Origin: CAXQZM01 sp964228455
GTDB lineage: Bacteria; Pseudomonadota; Alphaproteobacteria; UBA7985
Length of the DNA stretch: 64,000 bases
Direction: 5' to 3'
Assembly: GCA_964228455.1 (NCBI GenBank)
Contig: CAXQZM010000070.1
Coordinates: forward strand, 1 to 64,000
The translations under genes were made by a program, and so were the position numbers. Under the pieces are notes generated by a model. That model was not told the origin of the DNA and ran no database searches. It was given only the letters and a program-made list of their open reading frames with translations. Within the stretch, counting starts at the first letter, position 1; every line of letters begins with the position of its first letter. Below are positions 18,021 to 26,054 of this stretch, in pieces.

Positions 18021-18885
18021 TAAATTATTTATCTTTGGCATTGGTTACTCAGCGCTAGCGTTGGCAGAAAAATGCATGGAGCGTGGCTGGCAGGTAAGCG
18101 GAAGTGTAAGATCCGGCAACAAAGCTTCAACGCTTCGAGCGAAAGGAATTCGTGCTTTTGCATATGAAGGAGGAAACCCTAGTGATGAATTAATAAACGA
18201 GGTGCAGTCATCTCCTTACATACTTCAATCTATTGGGCTGGCAGAGGGCAAAGATCCAATCCTGCCATTCTTCGACAGTTACATTGCCTCAATGCCAAGA
18301 AAGTGGGTGGGCTATCTCTCAACGACTGTTGTTTATGGAAACCATGATGGAGCGCTTGTAGATGAGACTACAACGCCCCGTCCAACCACAGATAGGGGAA
18401 AGGCACGTCTAGCTGCAGAAAACGCATGGGCACAATTACCAGTGCCAATTCATATTTTTCGCCTTGCTGGGATATACGGACAAGGCCGAAACATATTACT
18501 TAAAATGCAGCAGGGAAAAGCCCGTACTATCCATAAACCTAACCAGGTTTTTAGTCGTATTCACGTAGAGGATATTGCGAAGTTACTTCTAGCATCAATG
18601 AACGCACCCGCCGCCAAAAGAGGATTGCCTGAAATTTATAATGTTGCTGATACTGAGAGTGCGGCCCCTGAAGTGGTTGCGGCTTTTGCAGCGGAACTAT
18701 TAGGTATTAAACCACCTCCTCTTATCCCATTTGAAGCTGCAGAAATGTCTGAAATGGCCAGTAGCTTTTATCAAGACAACAAGCGTGTCTCATCTGCAAA
18801 AATGCTGAAGCTAATTGGTGAATTTACCTACCCAACCTATCGAGAAGGCCTACGTGCCATAAAACAAAGCCTGCACCCCAGGTAG
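18013..18885 (+). CDS. NAD-dependent epimerase/dehydratase family protein
   Basis: A 290-residue extended-SDR-like protein. The N-terminal Rossmann motif is divergent (FIFGIGYSALALAEK, compare GxxGxxG). YLSTTVVYGNHDG holds the usual Ser/Thr and Tyr of the active site, and FRLAGIYGQGRN and NVADTE follow the SDR pattern. It resembles the YeeZ/SDR_a group. The substrate is unknown. It is co-translated with cobW (8-base overlap), and its last 36 bases overlap pgk on the other strand. Confidence 0.75.
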   Translation: MANKLFIFGIGYSALALAEKCMERGWQVSGSVRSGNKASTLRAKGIRAFAYEGGNPSDELINEVQSSPYILQSIGLAEGKDPILPFFDSYIASMPRKWVGYLSTTVVYGNHDGALVDETTTPRPTTDRGKARLAAENAWAQLPVPIHIFRLAGIYGQGRNILLKMQQGKARTIHKPNQVFSRIHVEDIAKLLLASMNAPAAKRGLPEIYNVADTESAAPEVVAAFAAELLGIKPPPLIPFEAAEMSEMASSFYQDNKRVSSAKMLKLIGEFTYPTYREGLRAIKQSLHPR

Positions 18886-20043
18886 TTCGCGACCTTCCAT
18901 CCACTCTAAGAAAGCACCCCCTGCACTAGAGACATAGGTTAAATCTTCAATAACCCCGGCTTGCTCTAGTGCAGCCACTGTGTCGCCCCCTCCTGCAACT
19001 GATCGCATGCTACCTGCTTTCGTATGCAATGCTACTGCATTAGCCACTGTTTGCGTGGCTGCATTAAACGGCAAGAACTCAAATGCCCCCAGGGGTCCGT
19101 TCCAAATCAGTGTTTTGATTTTTGGTAATAGCCCTAAAATCTGATTTACAGATTCAGGACCAAAATCAAGAATCATTCTATCACTCGGAATCTTTGTAAT
19201 TTCACCTATTTCTGACGCATTGCCCTGGTCTATCGCAGGCGCATAAGAAGCATCAATAGGCAAAATAACACTGCAACCAAGTCCGTGAGCGCGATCCAAA
19301 ACATCCAGAGCTCGATTTCTCAGCTCTGGCTCACAAATTGAAATGCCAACCTCATGACCCTGCGCCGCAAGGAAAGTATTAGCCATCCCGCCACCAATAA
19401 CCAAGAAATCTACTTTGGTTACCAGATTGTAGAGAAGATCAAACTTCGTCGAGACCTTTGAGCCTCCAACTATTGCCATCACAGGGCGATCAGGCATCGA
19501 CAATGCCATTTCCAAAGCCCTAAGTTCCGAGGTCATTAGCTCACCGGCAAACGCTGGCATCAAGCTAGGTAGCGCGGCAGTTGAAGCGTGCGCTCTATGC
19601 GCAGCGGAGAAAGCGTCATTAACGTAGATATCTGCCAGGGCCGCTAGATCTTTAGCTAAAGCTATTTCATTAGCCTCTTCTCCAGGATCAAAACGTAAGT
19701 TTTCTAATACTAGTATATCACCAATCCGCATATTTCGCACGCCTGCCATGGCAGCCGTTCCTCGCAAATCAGAAATAAATTGAATGTCCTTATCCATGAT
19801 TTTACCCAAGGCAGCGGCTATGGGGGCAAGGCTCAACTCTGGAACTTCTTGGCCCTTCGGACGTCCAAAATGAGATACGAGCACAACACGCGCGCCACGC
19901 TCTGAAAGATTCATCAGACCAGGCGCAAGGCGACGTAGTCGCGCATCATTGCTTACTTTACCATTAATCATTGGGACATTTAAATCGACCCGAACAACAA
20001 TAGTGCGTCCACTTACCTCAGCTTCCGTTATGGATCGAAACAT
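18850..20043 (-). CDS. pgk: Phosphoglycerate kinase
   Basis: A 397-residue glycolytic enzyme interconverting 1,3-bisphosphoglycerate and 3-phosphoglycerate with ATP. The signature VVRVDLNVPM is at residues 17-26, with HFGRPKG, NLRFDPGEE, GGSKVSTKFDLL and the C-terminal GGGDTVAALEQAG all in place. A good ribosome site (AGGAAGG) precedes the ATG. gap and fba are not adjacent. Its 3' end runs 36 bases into the convergent epimerase gene. Confidence 0.96.
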   Translation of the reverse strand: MFRSITEAEVSGRTIVVRVDLNVPMINGKVSNDARLRRLAPGLMNLSERGARVVLVSHFGRPKGQEVPELSLAPIAAALGKIMDKDIQFISDLRGTAAMAGVRNMRIGDILVLENLRFDPGEEANEIALAKDLAALADIYVNDAFSAAHRAHASTAALPSLMPAFAGELMTSELRALEMALSMPDRPVMAIVGGSKVSTKFDLLYNLVTKVDFLVIGGGMANTFLAAQGHEVGISICEPELRNRALDVLDRAHGLGCSVILPIDASYAPAIDQGNASEIGEITKIPSDRMILDFGPESVNQILGLLPKIKTLIWNGPLGAFEFLPFNAATQTVANAVALHTKAGSMRSVAGGGDTVAALEQAGVIEDLTYVSSAGGAFLEWMEGRELPGVQALFYGT

Positions 20044-20200
20044 TAAATGGCCTTCCTTAAATATTTCTAACGCCGCTTATCCTAAACTTTCAGTTATGAG
20101 GGGTAACTACCGTTATTTTGCATGAACAGAGTTAAGATGGCAAAAGTGTCGTACCAATTAAAAATTCAAACTATCAAATAGCTACTCTACGAGTATTTTT

Positions 20201-21343
20201 TTACAGAATAACGTCAGCCAAAGAATTAGGGTGATAGGTCAATTTCTCGTATCCATCTGCAGTTACGATAAAGCTATCGCCAACTTGCGCACGAAAAGTA
20301 TCAACAGACACGGACCCGTCGATAGCAAGAACCATACCAGGCTCAATGATTGTTTTATCACCAGTAACTAATTGTGGAGACTCCAAAAAACTAAAGCCAG
20401 TGGCGCGACCACATCGGAACGGATATTCATATCCAGATGTTTGTATAACTTCTGCGTATTCAGCGTGAATGCTTTCGGCGGTCACCCCTGGACGAAGCGC
20501 GTCCAAAGCGGCTTTCTGGCTTGCTAGCGCCACTTGATAAACAGATGCTTGATCATCAGGTGCATCACTAATCCAGAATGTACGATCAAATCCCAATTTA
20601 AAGCGATGGAAATTTGTCATACCGCAAAAGCATAAGAACACGGGTTCACCCTGCCTCATAATTCTTGTGGAGGCTCGATGGTGGGTTTTAATGATCTCGT
20701 TCCCGGAAGCCATGATCTGCAGAAAATGAGTATTCGGAGACATATCTTTATCACTATAATGCGCGATTAAGAGCTCTGCTGCTTTGCGCGTTCCCGCTTG
20801 TGATGTAGCCAATGCGACTTCGAATTCTGCAACGCCGGATCCTATAGCATCCCTGCCCGCTGCCATCATTGCAGTTGCAACCTCTCCTGCGTGGCGAGCA
20901 AGTTGCAATTCATCTGCCGACTTGATCATGCGCATTTTACTCAAAATAGGGGATATCGTTGTTAATGACGCACCATCCTTAGCCTCATCTAAATAAGTAC
21001 GCACGGGCGCAGGCATTTGATCCGGCTCTATGCCAATAAGCTTCGCAAACTTCATAATTCTTGGAAGCTCTTCACGCCACTCTTCACCCATCCCATCATT
21101 CCAAGCAGAGATGCGATCGACCTCTGCAGCCGCTAAAGCGGTGTTTAGATCAATAGTCGGAGTAACTAATAGAATTTCTCCATCCTTTGGAATTATAAGT
21201 ATTGTCGGTCTACCAAACTCCATATGAAGATAATCATAGTAACCACACAGGTAATAAATGTTGTCGTCGTCTGTTATCAGAGCAACATCTATACTTGCCT
21301 TAGAAAGTTCTGATTGAAAGCGAGCTAACCTTTCTCGAAACAC
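20201..21343 (-). CDS. M24 'pita-bread' fold protein, creatinase/Xaa-Pro peptidase-like, ligands altered
   Basis: A 380-residue protein with a creatinase N-terminal domain (residues 1-130) and an M24 C-terminal domain. The GTG start follows GAGGAGG by six bases. True metallopeptidases keep Asp, Asp, His, Glu, Glu. Here the first Asp position reads LCFCGM, the second survives in GFDRTFW, the His of the GHGIG motif is replaced (GRATGFSFLESP), and the last positions read AIDGSV and QVGDSF. This points to a metal-independent creatinase-like hydrolase or a non-peptidase. The substrate is unknown. Confidence 0.7.
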   Translation of the reverse strand: MFRERLARFQSELSKASIDVALITDDDNIYYLCGYYDYLHMEFGRPTILIIPKDGEILLVTPTIDLNTALAAAEVDRISAWNDGMGEEWREELPRIMKFAKLIGIEPDQMPAPVRTYLDEAKDGASLTTISPILSKMRMIKSADELQLARHAGEVATAMMAAGRDAIGSGVAEFEVALATSQAGTRKAAELLIAHYSDKDMSPNTHFLQIMASGNEIIKTHHRASTRIMRQGEPVFLCFCGMTNFHRFKLGFDRTFWISDAPDDQASVYQVALASQKAALDALRPGVTAESIHAEYAEVIQTSGYEYPFRCGRATGFSFLESPQLVTGDKTIIEPGMVLAIDGSVSVDTFRAQVGDSFIVTADGYEKLTYHPNSLADVIL

Positions 21344-21397
21344 GTGCGCCCTCCTCTGAAAAAAACCAGTATCAGCCGCACTTAGCGCAGGCTGACC

Positions 21398-21958
21398 TTA
21401 CTTAGCTACTATAACCATCGCGGCCCTCAATAACCGATCATGGATCAGATAACCTGGTGCCACAACTTCGACAATGATGCCAGAGTCTGCATCTGAACCC
21501 TCAACATGTTGGAGTGCCTGATGATGGTTAGGATCAAAAGGCTCGCCCTTCGGATTAATTTGTTGGATATGACATTTCTGAAAAGCTTTCAGCATCTCTT
21601 TTTCTGTCATCTCAACTCCAATGCAAAGATTGGATAAAATCTCATCGTCTTTACGCTTCTCAAGCGGAACCGCGAGCCGAGCTCTACCCAAATGGTCGAG
21701 GGCAGTAAGCAGCTCTTTTGCTAATGGCTCAACCGCAAATTTCCGCGCGTTTTCCATATCGCGACGAGTACGGTTACGAGTATTCTCAGAATCTGCTAAA
21801 GCTCGAAGAACATTTTCATTAGCTTTTGAAAGCTCTGCTTCTAGCTCAGATATTCTTTCCTCAGGCGACAGTTCCTGATCATCGGCATCAGTCACCTCGT
21901 TCTCGAGATGCTCCTCAACAATTTCCTCTTCCGAGACTTCGTTATCCTGGTCGTTCAT
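21398..21958 (-). CDS. grpE: Nucleotide exchange factor GrpE
   Basis: A 186-residue DnaK co-chaperone. An acidic N-terminus (residues 1-30) leads into a long coiled coil (ELEAELSKANENVLRALADSEN), then the GrpE beta domain with GEPFDPNHHQALQHVEG and the closing VEVVAPGYLIHDRLLRAAMVIV motif. AAGGG lies six bases before the ATG. It follows hrcA by 46 bases on the same strand, the usual hrcA-grpE heat-shock unit. Confidence 0.95.
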   Translation of the reverse strand: MNDQDNEVSEEEIVEEHLENEVTDADDQELSPEERISELEAELSKANENVLRALADSENTRNRTRRDMENARKFAVEPLAKELLTALDHLGRARLAVPLEKRKDDEILSNLCIGVEMTEKEMLKAFQKCHIQQINPKGEPFDPNHHQALQHVEGSDADSGIIVEVVAPGYLIHDRLLRAAMVIVAK

Positions 21959-22004
21959 TATTTACCCTTGGGAAAGTGATTTGGAGCCTATCTGGGTATT
22001 CAAA

Positions 22005-23045
22005 TCAGGAACGCAAGACCCGCTCCATAACTTGAGCTGTATAATCAACCATGGGGACGATACGGCCGTAGTTCATATGAGTTGGTCCAATTACGCCGAC
22101 AGCTCCAACAAGAGACTTATCTCCAACTTTATATGAGCTCAAAACCAGCGAAAACCCAGAGAGCCCAAAAAGGTCCGACTCCGATCCTAGATAGACCTGA
22201 ACGCCCATAGCATTATCCGCTTCAGCCAAAAGTCGCTGCATTGTTTCTGTTGTTTCTAATGCGTCCAACAAGGACTGCAGTCTCTCAAAGTCTTCCTGTG
22301 CCTTAACATCATTAAGCAAATGTGATTGTCCTCTAACAATGAAGACAAGCTCTTCCTGGTCTTTAGCCATTTGCGTGAGACCCTTCTCCACTAGTCCCTT
22401 TGAGAGAATCTCTGCTTCATTACGTTGCTGATTTAATAATATCTTTAAGTCGACAAGACCTTGCACCAAAGTCTTGCCCGCCAAATGAGCGCTCAAAAAG
22501 TTCGACGCCGCCTTCAGTTGGCCTGCACTAAAACCTGTAGGAAGGTCCAAAAGTCTGTTCTCAACTTTGCCCTTCTCATCAACCAAAACGATTAATGCTT
22601 GTTCTATGCTTAAGGGAACAAACTCGATCTGCCTTAATCTAGTTTGGGCTTTTGGAGCCATGACTAATCCTGTTAGACTGCTCAAACCAGACAACTTTGA
22701 ACCCGCCTCTTCCAAAACCTGATTGAAATTCAGCCCAGTGTCTTTTGCTTGCGCCTCCAAACTTGCACGCTCCTCTAACGTTAGATTTCCTCGCTCTAAT
22801 AGGCCAGACACAAATAGCCTCAATCCAGCCTCCGTTGGCAATCTACCAGCACTAACGTGTGGCGCATATAAAAGTCCGCTATCTTCTAAATCGGCCATTA
22901 CATTTCTTATTGATGCAGGAGATAGTCCAAGCGAATCCGATTTTGACAGGGTTCGGGAACCGACAGGAGCCCCAGTTGCGAGATAAGATTCTACTAGCTC
23001 ACCTAAGATAAGGCGTGCACGGTCAGTTAGGGATTGCAATTCCAT
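22005..23045 (-). CDS. hrcA: Heat-inducible transcription repressor HrcA
   Basis: A 346-residue repressor with an N-terminal winged helix (residues 1-75: GAPVGSRTLSK, LSPASIRNVMADLEDSGLL) followed by the GAF-like HrcA domain. HrcA binds CIRCE elements (TTAGCACTC-N9-GAGTGCTAA), classically at groESL. No CIRCE was found in this window, so targets must lie elsewhere. Divergent from rph with 56 bases between starts; a sigma-32-like promoter candidate lies there. Confidence 0.95.
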   Translation of the reverse strand: MELQSLTDRARLILGELVESYLATGAPVGSRTLSKSDSLGLSPASIRNVMADLEDSGLLYAPHVSAGRLPTEAGLRLFVSGLLERGNLTLEERASLEAQAKDTGLNFNQVLEEAGSKLSGLSSLTGLVMAPKAQTRLRQIEFVPLSIEQALIVLVDEKGKVENRLLDLPTGFSAGQLKAASNFLSAHLAGKTLVQGLVDLKILLNQQRNEAEILSKGLVEKGLTQMAKDQEELVFIVRGQSHLLNDVKAQEDFERLQSLLDALETTETMQRLLAEADNAMGVQVYLGSESDLFGLSGFSLVLSSYKVGDKSLVGAVGVIGPTHMNYGRIVPMVDYTAQVMERVLRS

Positions 23046-23057
23046 GTCGACTTATAG

Positions 23058-23085
23058 GTATGGGGATACAACTTTTGATGTCAAC
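23058..23085 (-). promoter_or_regulatory. Candidate RpoH (sigma-32) promoter for hrcA-grpE
   Basis: On the minus strand GTTGACA (23085-23079) is followed after 14 bases by CCCATAC (23064-23058), close to the sigma-32 consensus CTTGAAA-N(11-16)-CCCATNT. Transcription would start only a few bases before the hrcA ATG, giving a nearly leaderless message. Called by eye. Confidence 0.4.
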
Positions 23086-23101
23086 CAAAGGACCAGTCAT
23101 A

Positions 23102-23830
23102 ATGTCCCGTGCTTTAAACCGCCCATCTGGGCGTTCAGCTGACGAGCTTCGCCCTACAGAATTTGATCTCTCAATATCAAAATGGGCAGAAGGTGCCTGT
23201 TTAATCTCTACTGGAGACACCCGCGTCCTTGTAACTGCAAGTGTGGAAGAGGGTGTGCCTCCATTCATGAGGGGACAAGGTACGGGTTGGCTAACTGCTG
23301 AGTATGGGATGTTACCGCGAGCTACCGATACCCGCGGAGCTCGCGAAGCCGCTAAGGGAAAACAATCTGGCCGGACTCAAGAAATACAGAGACTTGTAGG
23401 CCGCTCATTGCGAGCAGCGGTGGATCTCAAGTTACTTGGAGAACGCCAAATCAAAATAGACTGTGATGTGATTCAAGCAGATGGGGGAACCCGCACCGCA
23501 TCAATTTTGGGTGCATCTGTAGCAGTACGACAAGCACTTGATCATTTGTTAAAACTCGAGGTGATTATGAATGACCCTATGCCCGAGCACGTACTAGCCG
23601 TATCATGTGGCCTGTACCAAGGGGTTCCTGTTTTGGATCTAGATTACAAAGAAGACTCAAATGCAGGCGCGGATGCCAACTTTGTCATGACAGCTGGAGG
23701 TGGCCTAATCGAAATTCAGGGAACAGCAGAAGACAAGCCATTCCCGAGATCAGAATTTTTGGCAATGCTAGAGCTTGCAGAATCAGGCTGCAAAAAATTG
23801 AATGAAAGAATTCAAGCAGTGCTCAGCTAG
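23102..23830 (+). CDS. rph: Ribonuclease PH
   Basis: A 242-residue phosphorolytic 3'-5' exoribonuclease trimming tRNA 3' ends. RPSGRSADELRP opens the family domain. WLTAEYGMLPRAT and the phosphate-binding QSGRTQEIQRLVGRSLRA are intact, as is CDVIQADGGTRTA. The frame is open to 23015, but the ATG at 23102 gives the family length (about 238). The rph/hrcA divergent pair is conserved in alphaproteobacteria. Confidence 0.95.
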   Translation: MSRALNRPSGRSADELRPTEFDLSISKWAEGACLISTGDTRVLVTASVEEGVPPFMRGQGTGWLTAEYGMLPRATDTRGAREAAKGKQSGRTQEIQRLVGRSLRAAVDLKLLGERQIKIDCDVIQADGGTRTASILGASVAVRQALDHLLKLEVIMNDPMPEHVLAVSCGLYQGVPVLDLDYKEDSNAGADANFVMTAGGGLIEIQGTAEDKPFPRSEFLAMLELAESGCKKLNERIQAVLS

Positions 23831-23871
23831 ACTTGCGCTATTGGTTCACCCGTCCTAAGGGCGGACGCAAC

Positions 23872-23961
23872 AGAGAGGTGGCCGAGTGGCTGAAGGCGCT
23901 CCCCTGCTAAGGGAGTAGGCGTGAAAATGCCTCGTGGGTTCGAATCCCATCCTCTCTGCCA
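23872..23961 (+). tRNA. tRNA-Ser (anticodon GCT)
   Basis: Acceptor AGAGAGG (23872-23878) pairs with CCTCTCT (23951-23957), followed by G and an encoded CCA. The anticodon arm CTCCC-CTGCTAA-GGGAG gives GCT, reading AGC/AGU. The long variable arm (TAGGCGTGAAAATGCCTC) and 90-base length are typical of class II tRNA-Ser; the T-loop is GGGTTCGAATCCC. It lies 41 bases after rph. No integrase is nearby. Confidence 0.97.
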
Positions 23962-23997
23962 CAAACTTATGGAAATAACCAAGACCTTCTATCTGTT

Positions 23998-24945
23998 TTA
24001 TACTTCCAAAAGAAATAGTACTCCACTCATGGTAAAAAAGGACATGACCGTCATCACTAGCATGGATGCTGAAGCTTGGTCAGCTTCTCCAAACTGTTCT
24101 GCCAAAATTGGGTATAAAGTCATTGCTGGGGTTGAAGCCATAATGATGGCAGCTTTACGCAAATTGTGGTCAGACACACCAAATCCTATGCTGTCGAGCA
24201 GTTCGAATGTTAAAAAAACCAAAATCGGAAGCAAAATTAGTTTACCACTTACGATTCCAAACATCCTGAACCCAAATTTACTTGCCGTGACGCCACAGAG
24301 AGTGCCTCCGATTACGAATAAGCAAACTGCCGCGCTTGATTGAGCCAAAAGATTAATAGAAGTGACGGCAAACACGGGCAATTTGATATCTGCTATTACA
24401 ACCAGCAACCCAGCTATCATAGCGATGACGAGGGGATTAGTAAGTAGCCGTTTTGTTATGAAAACAATCAGTGATAAACCCTTTCTCTTACTGGATGATG
24501 CACGCTCAGCCAGTATTAAAACCAAAGGTATTATAACAAGGTTTTCGACCAGCATGTTCAGCGCTATCGCAGTTTGTGCAACAGCAGGTAAAGCTAACAA
24601 AAGAAGAGGATAACCAACGAATCCACTGTTTGCGCATGCCATCCCTGCTGCATCAAAGGTGCTAGCAACCGGATCTGTTTGCCAAAAGTATTTCGAAACC
24701 AGATAGCCAAATACAAGAACCAGCAGTGTGGCACTAAGGTATCCGATTAAATAGCTAGTGTTGGCAATATCTGTTAGTGATCGAGTTGAAAGAGCGTTAA
24801 AAATAAGCGCGGGCAAAGCGATATTTATTACATATGCACTAAGCGTACCAAGTGCATTCCTTGTAAGAAGCCGCCATCTCAGAGAAGAATAGCCAACAAT
24901 GACAATTACAAAAATTGTCCCCGTTAGGGATAAGACATTTGTCAA
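23998..24945 (-). CDS. AEC-family (auxin efflux carrier-like) permease
   Basis: A 315-residue integral membrane protein with about ten hydrophobic helices in two halves of five, matching the AEC/membrane transport family (NALGTLSAYVINIALPALIF at the N-terminal half; AVCLFVIGGTL at the start of the second half). Bacterial members move organic acids or amino acids; the substrate is not predictable. The start is a TTG with GAGGGAGC eight bases upstream. It stands alone between tRNA-Ser and rpsT. Confidence 0.8.
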   Translation of the reverse strand: MTNVLSLTGTIFVIVIVGYSSLRWRLLTRNALGTLSAYVINIALPALIFNALSTRSLTDIANTSYLIGYLSATLLVLVFGYLVSKYFWQTDPVASTFDAAGMACANSGFVGYPLLLLALPAVAQTAIALNMLVENLVIIPLVLILAERASSSKRKGLSLIVFITKRLLTNPLVIAMIAGLLVVIADIKLPVFAVTSINLLAQSSAAVCLFVIGGTLCGVTASKFGFRMFGIVSGKLILLPILVFLTFELLDSIGFGVSDHNLRKAAIIMASTPAMTLYPILAEQFGEADQASASMLVMTVMSFFTMSGVLFLLEV

Positions 24946-25059
24946 CTTAAGCGCTCCCTCGACAATGACACATTCAAAATTTCTTCCAAGATCACGAAAA
25001 CCACTAACTTTTAGAGAAGATAGAGCATATCATATATCTAAATGTTATATTAGATCTTC

Positions 25060-25088
25060 TTGACCTTACGGCATAGCCTCTCTAAGGG
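25060..25088 (+). promoter_or_regulatory. Candidate sigma-70 promoter for rpsT
   Basis: TTGACC (25060-25065) is followed after 17 bases by TAAGGG (25083-25088), 46 bases before the rpsT ATG. The -35 is strong and the -10 weak. Upstream, ATCTAA (25036-25041) and TTAGAT (25050-25055) form an inverted repeat of unknown role. Confidence 0.35.
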
Positions 25089-25133
25089 CGCGCCTTCTAT
25101 TTTGAATTGAAATTAAAGTTAGGATCGAGTCCT

Positions 25134-25400
25134 ATGGCTAACTCTCCCCAGGCAAAAAAACGCATCCGTACCAACGCAACTCGCGCTCGTATAAATGCAG
25201 CTCGTCGTTCACGGGTAAGAACTTTCTTGAAAAAAGTCGACCTCGCGGTTGCTGGTGGTGACCAAACCGCGGCTAACGAAGCTTTGAAGTCGGCTCAATC
25301 AGAACTAATGCGAAGTGTGTCACGAGGCGTTTTCAAAAAGAACACTGCGGCTCGCACAGTTTCACGCCTAAATGCGCGTGTGAAAGCTATGTCTGCTTAA
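25134..25400 (+). CDS. rpsT: 30S ribosomal protein S20
   Basis: An 88-residue, strongly basic protein binding 16S rRNA. MANSPQAKKRIRTN and RSRVRTFLKKV are characteristic. The ATG at 25134 with TTAGGAT upstream gives the family length; the frame's earlier ATG at 25107 does not fit. It is monocistronic: its own terminator follows immediately. dnaA, often next to rpsT in alphaproteobacteria, is not here. Confidence 0.95.
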   Translation: MANSPQAKKRIRTNATRARINAARRSRVRTFLKKVDLAVAGGDQTAANEALKSAQSELMRSVSRGVFKKNTAARTVSRLNARVKAMSA

Positions 25401-25419
25401 CCAAAAGCAATTTTTTTGT

Positions 25420-25451
25420 AAAAAAAAGGGCCCTTGAGGGCCTTTTTTTTT
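25420..25451 (+). terminator. Rho-independent terminator after rpsT
   Basis: An A-tract and GGCCC pair with GGGCC and a run of nine T around a TTGA loop, 20 bases after the rpsT stop. Confidence 0.85.
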
Positions 25452-25529
25452 AGCAGCGTCGAAACATTGTTTTGAAGTTGGAATTGCAATTTTGTATGAC
25501 GCTCGCGTGCTTAAGTTTGAAGGATAAAA

Positions 25530-26054
25530 ATGGCCCAACCGAATTCTTACAACTACGATGACCTTCTCGCATCAGGAAGGGGAGAGCTTTTCGGACCCTT
25601 GGGACCTCAACTACCAGCGCCTCCAATGCTTATGTTCGACCGTATAACCCAAATTTCATCTGAGGGAGGATCATACGGTCGCGGTGAAGTGATTGCTGAG
25701 CTCGACATCAACCCTGACCTTTGGTTCTATCCTTGTCACTTTGAGGGAGATCCAGTTATGCCAGGTTGCCTAGGTGTTGATGCACTGTGGCAACTTGTTG
25801 GCTTTTACATAGGTTGGTTAGGTGGAGAGGGTAAAGGTCGCGCACTTGGAGCTGGCGACATTAAATTTACCGGACAAGTAAGACCAACCGTCAAAACTGT
25901 GACCTACAAAATTTCTATCCGAAGAGCTAAAGTTTCCGCAGCATCAATCGCATTTGCTGATGGACTAGTCTACGCAGATGACCGTTTAGTATATGACTGC
26001 AAAGGCCTTCGTGTTGGCCTCTTCAACGCAACATCTCTGGAGGCTTTAGACTAA
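25530..26054 (+). CDS. fabA: 3-hydroxydecanoyl-ACP dehydratase/isomerase
   Basis: A 174-residue enzyme that dehydrates 3-hydroxydecanoyl-ACP and isomerises it to the cis-3 isomer, starting unsaturated fatty acid synthesis. The catalytic His is in CHFEGDPVMPGC and the catalytic Asp in LGVDALWQLVG. AAGGAT lies just before the ATG. It shares one base with the fabB start, so the two are translated as a pair. Confidence 0.96.
   Translation: MAQPNSYNYDDLLASGRGELFGPLGPQLPAPPMLMFDRITQISSEGGSYGRGEVIAELDINPDLWFYPCHFEGDPVMPGCLGVDALWQLVGFYIGWLGGEGKGRALGAGDIKFTGQVRPTVKTVTYKISIRRAKVSAASIAFADGLVYADDRLVYDCKGLRVGLFNATSLEALD

Noticed and set aside
20172..20196. Terminator hairpin TACTC-TAC-GAGTA with T run
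   Set aside because: The stem is only five pairs with a three-base loop, and the T run lies on the plus strand while both flanking genes are on the minus strand.
22005..23101. CIRCE operator near hrcA-grpE
   Set aside because: No TTAGCACTC-N9-GAGTGCTAA or close variant is present in the promoter gap or between the two genes.
23872..23961. tRNA-Ser as an integration site
   Set aside because: No integrase, direct repeat of the tRNA 3' end, or foreign-looking genes follow; rph and rpsT flank it.
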